NCBI GenBank assembly: GCA_027922465.2
Contig: BQMF02000289.1
Location: 310,001 to 374,000, forward strand
Direction: 5' to 3'
DNA: 64,000 nucleotides
Origin: Turritopsis dohrnii
Taxonomy: Eukaryota; Cnidaria; Hydrozoa; Anthoathecata; Oceaniidae
Positions 24,400 to 34,287 of this stretch are shown piece after piece (the first letter of the stretch is position 1; the number at the start of each line of letters is the position of its first letter). A program made the translations under genes and the position numbers. The notes below the pieces were generated by a model. It was given only the letters and a program-made list of their open reading frames with translations, had not been told where the DNA came from and did not search any database.

Positions 24400-25320
24400 T
24401 TGCTAATCATGGCTGATACGCCTGAAGATACAACTGCTGCAGGTAGTGAAACCTTAGAAGCAGCAAATAAACAAGTTTATAGTGCCGATGAGCATGTTAT
24501 AGGGGAGAAACGTCCCCGGGATGAAAGTGACGATGACGAAAATCAAGAATCAGTAGTAATGAACTTTAAACGTCCTCGCTTTGAAGTTTTTGGCGAAGAC
24601 CAAATTAATGATTACGAATTACCGCTGGAGATGGCGGATTATTGCAATAAGTATATGGGGAAGTTTGTCCCTGAAAAGGACGTGAAAGAGTCTGTTTTGA
24701 AGGACAACCCAGTACCAATGAATTTATTAAAACCAAGAAAGTTGGATGATTTTTTCCATGATTCAATGGAGCAGAAACATCGAAAACCAGAACTTTTAAT
24801 TGATGAGAGTTTACAAAAAATTGAGCAAAAAAATAACTAACATTTATGGACCTCTGTGTCGAGCATGGTACGCTCTTGAAGCAACTTTAAATAGACCGGA
24901 GGATAACATTTCTTTAGAACAACTGTCTAATTCTATTCAACAGACGGTGCTGATGGTAGGACAGGCGGTGAACTCCGTCACATATCATAGACGACTTAAT
25001 GTTTTATCTACTATCCAAGACAAAAAGAAAGCTAAAACCACGTTGAGGGAGCAAAGTAACCTCTTCGAGGATGTAAAAGAATCGAAATTGTTTGGTGCTA
25101 AATTCCAACAAAACGTTGTCGACCTCGCAAAAGTTAAGAAGAAATCAAAGGAAGTGTTCGATAATATGGATAATAGGAAGCAACAACAATCCAGATCAAG
25201 TGGAAATCGTGGAGGCTACAACAGGCAGCCCTTTCGAAGGGGCCCTCCATCCAGTCAGGGAAGGAATGGAGGGCAATCAAGACCACCATATAACAACAGA
25301 AACAATTTCCCAAGGATTTC
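24400..25320 (+). pseudogene. DIRS gag-like protein, frameshifted
   Basis: The first frame (24400-24840) opens with an acidic, low-complexity N-terminus, followed by a NFKRPRFEVFGEDQINDYEL segment typical of DIRS/PAT Gag. An A-tract near 24823-24832 shifts the frame by one; the second frame (from about 24830) carries the helical WYALEATLNRPEDNISLEQL region and an Arg/Gly/Gln-rich tail that would bind RNA. The protein then runs directly into mid-RT sequence at about 25325, which indicates an internal deletion removing the rest of the linker. Confidence 0.75.
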
Positions 25321-25592
25321 CCAAGGATTGGATTTCCTCTGCAAAATCGACCTGAAGGATGCGTATTTTTGTGTTCCTCTCCATCCCAGGTCTCAAAAAT
25401 ATGTAAGGTTTCGTTGGCAGGGCAATCTGTACGAGTTTCTATGCCTTTGCTTTGGTCTGGGACCAGCTCCTCGAATATTTACGAAGCTGTTAAAAATCCC
25501 AATTGCTAAACTCAGAAGGATAAATATCCGAATAATAATTTATTTGGACGACATGTTGCTAATGAGTCAAGCAATGGAGGAAATCTTAATGG

Positions 25593-26626
25593 CAGGGCTT
25601 GCTAAATATTTTTCAGACAGCACTCGCTAACGTACAAAGTTTTCAATTATATTGTACGTTAACGTACAAATAATATGTTAAAACTGTACGTAGCTTTTGT
25701 GGAAAATAAACCACAATAAGTGTTATTTAGGACAGCTTTATACAGCCGCATAATCGCCGCGTCGAATTTAACTTTTTATTAAATGCGACGTAAATTCGAC
25801 TGTATAAAATGAAAAATTAATTAAGTGCGACATAATGAATTAAGTTCAGCAGAGTTTGTCGAATAAAACGGCAATCTTCGACATAAATTCGGCATCACTT
25901 TATACAGCCGCATAATCGTCGAATTTAATAACAGCTTGATTGAACTTCGTGAAAAAAAAGTGCATGAAAGTAGTGGACAGCGTGTAAGAAACACACGATG
26001 AGAAATTTATTCGACATTTATGCGGCTGTCTAAAGTTATGTCGAATTTGATATGCGGCAACAAAACCTGTATAAATTGACTGTCGCATTTTTGTCGAATT
26101 TTACCCGAATGAAAGTAATTTAATTCGACACGGCGATTGTGCGGCTGTATAAAGCTGTGTAGACACGCAAAGGAAATTCTTGAAAAATTTTCTTTTAACC
26201 TCGAACGCTTCTCTCAGTCTCCGTAAACTTTGCCGAACACAATCAAAATAACAACAACGTAGTATTTTACAAGTTCAGCATTTTATGAATGCTTTTGGGC
26301 ATGCCCTCGGATATGTCTTGTGCCGTGTGTATTGTTTAGAATCGAAGCATTGATAGAATTTTAGAGCTACAGTTACACGTTGTGAAATTAAATTTGTTTT
26401 TACAAAATCGTCAACCGGTGACAGCAGAGGTCACAGTTAAAAAAGATGGTATTCCATGTTGTGGTACGCGTACAAATATTGGTAAAAGTACTGTACGCCT
26501 AGTATCACACGTACACAAAAACAAGTAACTTTCTGTACGTGAGCGTACAACAAAGCGAAAGCCAGACGTACGCAGCTAAAAGTAGGTGTACGGACGAGTC
26601 TACGTACACCAATTTGGCAAGCCCTG
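25593..26626. mobile_element. hAT-like non-autonomous element inside DIRS RT
   Basis: Terminal inverted repeats CAGGGCTTGCTAAAT (left) and CAGGGCTTGCCAAAT (right, read inverted) enclose 1,034 bp. The 5-bp target duplication AATGG flanks it (25588-25592, 26627-26631), and the RT frame is continuous across the empty site. Both subterminal zones are crowded with GTACG/CGTAC words in either orientation, probable transposase-binding sites. CAGGG ends fit hAT; a 5-bp duplication is short for hAT (usually 8) but known in a subset of the superfamily. No transposase is inside. Confidence 0.8.
25732..26158. mobile_element. Nested MITE, ACAGCTTTATACAGCCGCA ends
   Basis: The left arm ACAGCTTTATACAGCCGCAT extends through ATCGCCGCGTCGAATT; the right arm is its inverted copy with two mismatches. 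A third, shortened copy of the arm lies inside at about 25897-25925. The element sits in the middle of the hAT-like insertion, which makes three levels of nesting with the DIRS host. Confidence 0.7.
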
Positions 26627-27879
26627 AATGGCAAGGGACACATTGATTTTCTTATTACAACACCTGGGGTTTGTGATAAACATTTCCAAGTCAGTCATGG
26701 AACCGAGAAAGGAAATCGAGTTCCTGGGTATGATAATCAACTCCATGGACATGACAGTCACTCTCCCACAGGAAAAGCTTTTGAAAATACAGAATCGTTG
26801 TCAAACAGTGTTAAAGAACCCCACAATAACCATTTGGGAGTTGAGCAGTCTAATAGGAAAATTAACAGCAACCTCCTTAGCAGTGGTAGCTGCGAATTTA
26901 CAAATACGGTTTTTACAGCAAACTCTAAATGCGGCTTTACAAACAGAGGGAAATTACAAGGCCCAGGTTACATTAAAGGAAAAAGCCCTCCAGGAATTGC
27001 GATGGTGGGTAAACAATTTGGAACTGAATCAAGGCAGATCTCTTTTAAAACCCCAGAATCAAGTAATACTGGAATCAGATGCTTCAAAACAAGGGTGGGG
27101 AGCATTCTGCAGAGGAGTTTCAATAGGAGGTCAGTGGTCCAGGGAGGAATCGCAATACCACATCAATATTTTGGAATTAAAAGCAATTTATCTGGCAACT
27201 CTAACTTACACAAAAATGTGGAAATTGCAACATATACACTTTCGGACAGACAACATGACCGCCCTTTCGTATCTAGTGAAAATGGGGGGAACCAAATGTG
27301 CAGTAATGATACAGTTAGCAAAAGATCTATGGTCACACCTTCTATCTCAGAACATCACAGCAACAGCAGAACACCTTCCGGGGGAATTAAATGTGAGAGC
27401 GGACTGGCAGTCGAGAAATTTTCAGGACTCCAGCGAATGGGGACTTGCACCTCAGATGTTCTCCGCAGTCTGCCAAAGATGGGGAAAACCGGATATAGAC
27501 CTGTTTGCTTCACGCCTGTTTCATCAGATACCCCAGTACATGTCATGGAAACCAGACCCTCTTGCTTTAGCAGTGGATGCACTTCAGCAGGATTGGAAAA
27601 ATTTCTACCCATATGCATTTCCACCGTTTTCAGTGATAGGCAGAGTGTTAATGAAAGTGAGACAAGATCAAGTTGTTATGATTTTGATCACACCTCTGTG
27701 GCCAACACAACCATGGTATGGGCAGCTTCTACAAATGGTAATGGCAGACCCTCTACTCTTGCCCCACAGGCTAGATCTTCTCAAAAATGCAATGGGGGAA
27801 GCACACCCTTTGTTGAGGAACAAAACTCTTCAGTTAGTGGCCTGGAAAATTTCAGGAAAATCTTGGCTAGTGAGAAAAT

Positions 27880-28824
27880 ATCAAAACAGGCTGCAGAGCT
27901 TATCACAAATTCCAGAGCAAAAGGCACAAATCTTAATTACCAGTCGGCCTGGAAGAAATGGAGTCGCTGGTGTAACCAACAACAAATTAATCCCTTTAAG
28001 TGTTCTCTGAGTTCTGTACTAAATTTCTTAGCATTTTTGTTTGAAGAAGGTTTGGAGTATAGTACCATTAACACTCACAGGTCAGCCATTTCAGCCTATC
28101 ATGAGCCAATTGATGGTTTTGCAGTTGGAAAACATCCTCGGGTTTGCGCACTTACCTCAGGTGTTTTCAAAACAAGACCTTCACGTCCTAGGTTTATGTT
28201 CATATGGGATGTTGAGCAGGTTCTGAATTACTTAAATTCTTTACCTCCATTTTCAGATCTCACAGGTATTACTTTAGTATCTAAATTGTCCATGCTTTTA
28301 GCTTTATGTTCAGCTTCTAGGGGATGCGAACTACAGTACTTGGACACCCGGTACATGGTGTTCACAGGTTCATCTTACATTTTCAAAATTGCCGAAGTTA
28401 CCAAAGTACGAAAGAAAGGGAATGTCCGCCAACGTTTGAATATTATGAGTTTCCAGATAATCGAAACTTGTGTGTGGTTTCACTGTTGACATATTACCTC
28501 GAGTTATCCAAGGCATGGAGAGGGGATAGAAAAACTCAGCTTCTTTTAAGTCCTATAAAGCCTCATAAGGAGGTTGTTACTTCAACAATTGCTAGATGGA
28601 TAAAAAATGTCTTAAAACTTGCAAAAATAGACACTAGTAAATTCACGGCTCATTCGTGTCGTTCCGCCTCCACATCAAAGGCTAAGGTCATGGGGTTATC
28701 TGTTCAGGAAATTCTTGACAGAGGCAATTGGTCGGGTGAGTCTACCTGGCAAAAACATTATCACAAACCAATAGAAAATAAGGCTCAAATTTATCAGGCT
28801 AAGGTTTTAAAAAAGCCGCTTTGA
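27880..28824 (+). pseudogene. DIRS tyrosine recombinase, frameshifted
   Basis: The N-terminal SAM-like core domain covers SKQAAELITNSRAKGTNLNY to SAISAYHEPI. The catalytic domain shows the first arginine in SASRGCEL (about 28312-28335), the HSCRSAS box (H-x-x-R, about 28652-28672) and the tyrosine in WQKHYHKP near 28752-28775. The front and back halves are in different frames; the switch lies between about 28400 and 28445 in a purine-rich stretch. It would join circular cDNA into the genome by recombination. The stop (28822-28824) is two bases before the internal complementary region. Confidence 0.85.
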
Positions 28825-28826
28825 AC

Positions 28827-28997
28827 AGAGATCGAGCGTAGCTCGGGGTGCCATTATGTAAGGGAATGGGCTCGATTATCCAATATTAAATCGTATGGAA
28901 ATTTTATAGAAATAAAATTCCCCAATTACATAAGGCGCGCAGCGCCGCATTGTAATTGAGATTTTATGATATAAAATTGAAATACGATTTAATATTG
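28827..28997. repeat. DIRS internal complementary region
   Basis: The first half (28827-28917) is the reverse complement of the entire left repeat. The second half (28914-28997) is the reverse complement of the outer 84 bp of the right repeat (29292-29375). The two halves meet at a shared AAAA. In the DIRS-1 model this region templates circularisation of the cDNA. Confidence 0.85.
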
Positions 28998-29252
28998 TCC
29001 CACCCTCCAGCCCAGTGCTCTTTCATGATGCACCCAGTCCTGTATATATTCCTGTATATATAATTTGTTTTTTAGGAAACCGTTATGGTAAAAATTGATT
29101 GCATGTGTACGACATTTGATTGGAAGACATCATTTTGTCATTCTGTTATGTTATTTTGTGGAAATACATTCTACTAGTTGATTTGAAATCCTATTGTTAT
29201 TTATTCCGAACCTGGCCGATCTAATGTTCATAGAAGTTTTGCACTCGCTTCT

Positions 29253-29375
29253 CTCGGGGTGCCATTATGTGCGGGAATGGGCTCGATTATCCAATATTAA
29301 ATCGTATTTCAATTTTATATCATAAAATCTCAATTACAATGCGGCGCTGCGCGCCTTATGTAATTGGGGAATTTT
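29253..29375 (+). repeat. DIRS right inverted terminal repeat
   Basis: The inner part CTCGGGGTGCCATTATGTGC matches the left repeat in inverted orientation; the outer part runs through the CG-rich palindrome GGCGCTGCGCGCC and ends GGGGAATTTT. The outer part is unique to the right end and is complemented only in the internal complementary region. Confidence 0.85.
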
Positions 29376-29479
29376 AGTTCACACATTTCTTTTGTTTGCA
29401 GCCAATACTTTCTGATATTATTTGTTAAGCCTTAATTACACTTTTTGAAAGGTATAAATAAGCATCAGTGTGACATAGG

Positions 29480-29662
29480 TGTAAAAGGCCAGGACGAACA
29501 CAGAAAAGAAGACACAGTAAATTCTAGTTTCAGATTGAGCTCCGTTCTCTTCTGTGTAAACAATAAGAGTCCCCCACCGCAGTTTCGGCTACCCTTATGG
29601 CGCCCGCTCTTTCGGGTTCGTGAAACGGGTTCGTGATCCGCTTCGGGAATACGGATACAACA
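29480..29662 (-). repeat. 3' LTR (183 bp)
   Basis: Minus-strand 3' LTR; plus strand begins TGTAAAAGGCCAGGACGAAC and ends GGATACAACA. It differs from the other LTR only near 29516-29520 (CAGTAAATTC versus CAGCAAAATTC). Confidence 0.95.
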
Positions 29663-29680
29663 TCACTCCCTTTCTTTTAC
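29663..29680 (-). promoter_or_regulatory. Polypurine tract
   Basis: Read on the minus strand, AAAAGAAAGGGAGTGA directly precedes the 3' LTR (TGTTGTATCC). This is the expected plus-strand primer position. Confidence 0.7.
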
Positions 29681-32600
29681 GATAGTTCGTATTGTTCCAG
29701 GTACTTTGGAAGATGTCTTTGGCGTTGACATCTCTTGGTTTGGTCGTCTTCTGGGTTTTCATCGTCAGCCTCGTACGGGATGGTTGCATCACTGTCGGTA
29801 TCGGTTTCTGATTCCGATCTCCGTTCCGCGATGGTAGTGTTGCTTTCGCTGTCCTCTCCGTCCGTCACCTTTCCGAACACCCATGTCGTCACTTCCTTGG
29901 TACGTGGTGGAGGTAGGGTTTCAGGTCCTTGCTTGGCTTTGGCGCGGTATGGTTTGATATCATCCTTGTGTCGGCGGATCTGCTTGTTGTCGGAAGTGCG
30001 TTTGAGTACCACTCCTCGTTTGCTTACTTCACACACTACGAACGGTGTTTGGTGGTATATCGGTTCGAACTTGGTTGATCTTGTGCTGTTGATTACGAGG
30101 ACAAGGTCACCCCGTGTCACGTCGGTTGGTTTACGTTTGACCGATTTGTTCATGGTCTGCTTTCTCACCGTACGTTGTTGCTGGTCGTGCTGCGCAGCTA
30201 CTTGTCGTTCGTTGTCATCGTACCGATTTCGTGGAAACTCCTTGCGATACCCATTGTGGAACATAACACCACCAGGGGCAAGTTTCGATGACTTGTGCGG
30301 TGTTGCTCGGTAAGACGACAACAGTTCGTTAAGGGCTTCATCGCGGTCACGTTTCTCGTGGAATGCCGCTTTCATTGCTTTCCCAAGCGGTTTCATGAAA
30401 GTCTCTGCTGGGTTGCCTTGCGGATGGTAAGGGTATGCGGTGTCATGCTGAATGTTGTGGCGCTTGGAAAAGGATGCAAACTCCTTGGAGTTGAACGGGG
30501 TACCGTTGTCTGTACGATGACGTTCGGGTGTCCCAAAGTCAGTGTAGATTCCGTCAAGTGCTTTGAGGACTGACTTAGCTGATGTTGAAGGAACGATTTT
30601 GGCGGCTGGGAAGCGCGAGTAGTTGTCAAGGGCAACTAGGACATGTTTACTGTCCGGCATTGGACCAAAAAGGTCTAGAAATACTTCTTCCCAGGGTCCA
30701 TTCGGTAGTGTCTGAGGTGCAACGGGCTCCTTCGTTGTCTTCTTCGTGAAAAGTTGACAGGTTTGGCAGTTGCTGACCAGTTCTTCGACCTGTTGGTTAA
30801 GCGTGGGGAACCAGAAGTGGGATCGGATTCTCCTCTTCATGCTGTCGGTACCTGGGTGACCTCCTTGGTGTGCCTTCTGTGTGGCTAGCGACCATAGGCT
30901 TTGTGGAAGTATGATGCGGTCTCCACGTAGAACAAATCCTTCATCAGAGATTGAAAGTTCCTCAAACATGTGGCGATAAGGGGCAAGAGATTTGTTGGCT
31001 CGATCGATATGTCCCTTGTGGATGGAATCCTTCAGTGCGATCAGGGTTTCGTCCTTGTTGGTTTCTTCGATAATGCGTTGCATGGAGATGGCCTCTGTGT
31101 ATGGTGAGAATTGGAGAAACCATACTGTCTTCTCTAATTCGCCAGCTTCGGCCTGAACATTAGGTGGATGAGCGGTTAGAGGCATGGCATGTCTTGACAG
31201 GTAATCGGCTGGGTTCGATTTGCCTTCCCTCCATACGACTTGGTATCTTAGGTCCTGGTGTCTCATCTTTATCCGGTCGGTTCTGATGGATCCCTTTCTG
31301 GAATTGGCGAATATGGAAACTAACGGCTTGTGGTCGGTCACGATTTGAACGGTTGGGCCTCCTGCAATGTAATTTCGGAATCTGCGAAGTCCAAAGTCTA
31401 CCGCTAACGCCTACAGGTCAAGCTGGGGGTATCGCTGCTCAACTGATGTGGTTGATCTGCTTGCACATGCGACTGGATGGCATTGTTCCGGTGTCTCGCC
31501 TTGTGTAAGGATGGCTGAAATTCCGGTCCGGTGTGCATCCACCCATATGAAAGTTTTCAGTTCCGGATTAAAATGTCTCATCAGGATATCATTGGTAAAC
31601 GATTCTTTGAGGTCGTTGAATTCCTGTTGACATTCAGGAGACCAGTGAAAGCGTTCATGTTTCTTCGTTAGTTTTCTCATGTGCACAGTCTTTGCGCTCA
31701 GTCCTGGTATGAAAAAAGCGTGTGATTGTATCATGCTCAGGAATGAGATTATCTCCTCCTTTGATTTAGGCTCGGTTGCCAGTGATAAGGATTTCACCTT
31801 TTTCGGATCCGGCTTGATGCCTTGCTTGTTGATAATGAATCCCCAGAACGGTATTTCCTCCGCGGAGAAAATGCATTTTTCTGGGTTTAGTGTTAGTCCA
31901 GAGTCCGAAATAATCTTAAGTACAGCAGCTAAGGTCTTGTTGTGTTCCTCGTCTGATTTGGTTGCAATGATCAGATCGTCATGGATGACGTGGGCATTTG
32001 GTTCGTTTGAGAACAGTGGCCCCAATGCTTGTGACAGCTCTCCTGATGCTGGTTTTGTGCCCATAGGTAGCCTGCAGTATCGCATCAGACGGTGTCCTGC
32101 ATGAAATACGGTAAGGTGTCTGGAGCCGTGCTCTAGTGGTAGTTGGTGGAAAGCGGATTTGAAGTCGAGCTTGGAGAAAACTTCCGAACCACTTAACTGG
32201 GCCCTGATATCCTCTACTCGTGGTATTGGGATATGGGTATCCTTGATCGCGTTATTCGGGCGACGCATGTCAACAGTTACACGTATGCCTCCATCATCCT
32301 TTGGAGCGAGTACTGGATTTGAAATCCACTCAGCTGGGCCGGTGTGTTCCTCAATTATGCCTGCTGCTTCCATCTTTTTTATCTCCAGTTGAAATCGAGC
32401 CTGGAGATGAAACGGAACCGGTCTTGCTGGCTCAGCTACTGGTTTGACTGTCTCGTCAACATATAGTTTCACATTGTAGTCCTTCAAGGTCCCTACGCCT
32501 TTGAACACTTCAGGGTACTTGTTGACGATTTGGTTAACTTTGTCTTTTCCTGTGGAATGCACCCTCCTGATATCTGGTTCACCTTTGAAAGTTATGATAC

Positions 32601-33233
32601 CAAGTTCTTCTGAAGCTGGTCCGCTAATAAGTGTTTCTAGGTCCTTTTTCACGACGAAGAACTCAACATTTGCGACTGTTTCTCCGAATTTGACTGGACC
32701 AATGTAGGATCCTACGCACTTGATGGTTTTCGAGCCATAGGGTCTGATCTTCACTGATGTCTTCTCGAGCGGTATTTGAAGTTGGTCTGCTGTTTTCTTA
32801 GACATGATGGATATATCTGCTCCTGTGTCAGCAAAAGCGACCAAAGGCTTCTCCATGACGCCTACAACAACCTCGTATCGTTTCTTACAAGCGGGTCTGG
32901 ACTTTTTCGGTTTGGTCCGACGAATTCCGATCCTTCTGGCTCCGTAGATGTGTCTCCCCATCATGTTGCTTTTGAAAGTCTTATCAATGGAAAGTCTATT
33001 GGTTGCGCCTACATAGCCGTCCTGACTGTCTGTGTCAATGTCTGTCACTGTTGACGTGGATGAGCTGGAGTCACTGTCGTCAGCTACCCTCCTGGTGTCT
33101 TTATCGGTTCTCTTTTTACAGGCTTTCGAACCTTTGAAGTGTCCCTTTTTCCCGCACAAGAAGCAATTTTCCTTATACGCAGGGCACCTTTTGCCTCTTC
33201 TGCATCTCTTTGAGGAGCAGTAATAGCACTTCT
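29677..33233 (-). pseudogene. Ty3/gypsy Pol polyprotein with one amber codon
   Basis: One frame runs from upstream of 33233 to 29677, broken only by TAG at 31411-31413. Domains in order: zinc-knuckle Cys/His cluster (CFLCGKKGHF, near 33190-33130); aspartic protease with AFADTGADISIMS; RT with LDFKSAFHQLPL and the active site IHDD where most relatives have YxDD; RNase H, split by the stop just after the ERYPQ-like motif, resuming to TDHKPL; integrase with an HHCC zinc finger (HQGGHPG to NCQTC) and DDE residues in LDLFGP, TDNGTPF and NPAETF. The C-terminus is rich in acidic and Thr/Ser residues. Pol would make the cDNA and insert it. With a stop in RNase H this copy cannot supply integrase unless there is readthrough. 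Confidence 0.9.
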
Positions 33234-33235
33234 GC

Positions 33236-33946
33236 TTAGAACTGTCTTTCTTGTACAGAGCGTCCTTTTGGGTTTTTTTTCCTTGAGTATTTGCCAGGCT
33301 TGCTCACCCTGTGTATGTCCTCTGCCCTGGCTTCTGCCGAACCTCCTTCTGCGACGATCTTCTTTGCCCCTGTTGTTGCTGCTTCCAGTTTCCTGCCATT
33401 TTTGATCAGGTCCTCCAGGTTCCACTGGTTGTTCAGAGCGTTTTTTCTGATGTCGTCGTTTGTCGTACCGATGATGAGCTGGTCTCGAATCATGGTGTTC
33501 TTGACATCGCACTGGGGGTTGCATTGGAACGAACAGCTGTTGGCCTCCTTTTTCAGTCGGTTTACGAAGAGGTCAAACGATTCATCACCCTTTTGCTTAA
33601 TTTTGTGGAAGTCAAAGTTGGCCAGTGTTGTATTACGCAGTGGGCGGTATCGCTCCTTAATCCTGTTGACCATGTCAGTGAATGTGATTGTGCTTCTGTC
33701 AGCCTGAAGTACTACTTCTTCAAAATCTTTTTGAAGGTTTCTGGAGGCAAAGCGTCCTAAGAACAGTTTTCTTTTGTTCACCTCAATCCATGCTGCTCTT
33801 GCCTCCCCGTTCAGTGTAGCAGGTGGGTCCTTGGCAATCGCTTCGTATTCGTATGCATATGCTTCAACAAAGTCTGAGAATGCATCATAGCACACACCCC
33901 TGTGTGCATCCGGGTCAAACTTCTGTAAACCAGAGTCTGAAGACAT
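33236..33946 (-). CDS. Ty3/gypsy Gag, 236 aa
   Basis: The start at 33946 is the first ATG after the primer-binding site and opens a capsid-like helical protein: FSDFVEAYAYEYEAIAKDPP, then a retrotransposon-gag block with FLGRFASRNLQKDFEEVVL, RYRPLRNTTLANFDFHKIKQ, and a helix ending DQLIIGTTNDDIRKNAL. It ends in a basic tail without a zinc knuckle; the Cys/His cluster lies just downstream in the pol frame, which is +1 relative to gag. The offset could be a programmed shift or a one-base change in the A8 run at 33273-33280 (minus-strand A). It forms the particle shell that packages the RNA. Confidence 0.85.
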   Translation of the reverse strand: MSSDSGLQKFDPDAHRGVCYDAFSDFVEAYAYEYEAIAKDPPATLNGEARAAWIEVNKRKLFLGRFASRNLQKDFEEVVLQADRSTITFTDMVNRIKERYRPLRNTTLANFDFHKIKQKGDESFDLFVNRLKKEANSCSFQCNPQCDVKNTMIRDQLIIGTTNDDIRKNALNNQWNLEDLIKNGRKLEAATTGAKKIVAEGGSAEARAEDIHRVSKPGKYSRKKNPKGRSVQERQF

Positions 33947-33956
33947 TTCTCTTTTC

Positions 33957-33975
33957 GTTTTATCCTCGTCGCCAA
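33957..33975 (-). promoter_or_regulatory. tRNA primer-binding site
   Basis: Directly inside the 5' LTR the minus strand reads TTGGCGACGAGGATAAAACG. The TGG start pairs with a tRNA 3' CCA; I cannot tell which tRNA from sequence alone. Confidence 0.65.
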
Positions 33976-34159
33976 TGTAAAAGGCCAGGACGAACACAGA
34001 AAAGAAGACACAGCAAAATTCTAGTTTCAGATTGAGCTCCGTTCTCTTCTGTGTAAACAATAAGAGTCCCCCACCGCAGTTTCGGCTACCCTTATGGCGC
34101 CCGCTCTTTCGGGTTCGTGAAACGGGTTCGTGATCCGCTTCGGGAATACGGATACAACA
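33976..34159 (-). repeat. 5' LTR (184 bp)
   Basis: Near-identical to 29480-29662. It contains the promoter and R region of the element; no clear TATA box is visible on the minus strand. Confidence 0.95.
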
Positions 34160-34287
34160 ATAGGACCAAGAGATAACAAAAAGTAACAAAGTTTTCTTTG
34201 TTTTTGTTTTCGTTGTATAGCTTGCAATGTATAGCTTGCTGTGTGAACAAATGCGAATGCTTGAGGGCGGGGGCATTTTTAGCTAAA

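Larger units (their letters stand above)
25320..28010 (+). pseudogene. DIRS reverse transcriptase and RNase H, interrupted
   Basis: The RT part begins abruptly at FLCKIDLKDAYFCVPLHP (fingers/palm), without the N-terminal fingers. FGLGPAP and the catalytic YLDD (about 25541-25552) follow, then the hAT insertion at 25593-26626. The remaining palm and thumb (ISKSVMEPRKEIEFLGMIIN) resume in the same frame beyond it. RNase H is recognisable by ESDASKQGWGA, the ILELKAI glutamate region, FRTDNMTALSYL and ELNVRADWQSR. The C-terminal extension (DIDLFASR...YAFPPFSVIGRVL) is shared by DIRS polyproteins. It overlaps the recombinase frame by about 130 bp, as is usual for these elements. Confidence 0.85.
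24251..29375 (+). mobile_element. DIRS-type tyrosine-recombinase retrotransposon
   Basis: Element order: left inverted repeat (24251-24340), gag-like ORF, RT-RNase H, tyrosine recombinase, internal complementary region (28827-28997), spacer, right inverted repeat (29253-29375). The left and right repeats share an inverted core of about 55 bp, and their outer ends differ. The internal region joins the complement of both outer ends, the hallmark of DIRS-1-type elements that replicate via a circle and integrate by recombinase instead of a DDE integrase. No target duplication is seen, as expected. The coding part has decayed: a frameshift in gag, an internal deletion fusing gag to mid-RT, a hAT insertion, and a frameshift in the recombinase. 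Confidence 0.9.
29480..34159 (-). mobile_element. Ty3/gypsy-type LTR retrotransposon
   Basis: Complete element of 4,680 bp in minus orientation. LTRs at 29480-29662 and 33976-34159 start TG and end CA and differ by one substitution and one indel, so the insertion is recent. ATAGG is duplicated at 29475-29479 and 34160-34164. A primer-binding site and a purine tract adjoin the LTRs. Pol order is protease, RT, RNase H, integrase, as in Metaviridae. An amber codon in pol and a frame offset between gag and pol are described separately. Confidence 0.95.

Noticed and set aside
26798..27870. Long plus-frame ORF ahead of the recombinase as an extra DIRS gene
   Set aside because: Its first two thirds overlap RT-RNase H in another frame and have random composition; only the part from about 27880 is recombinase.
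29735..33760. Plus-strand ORFs across the LTR retrotransposon
   Set aside because: They are antisense shadows of gag and pol, which carry all recognisable domains on the minus strand.
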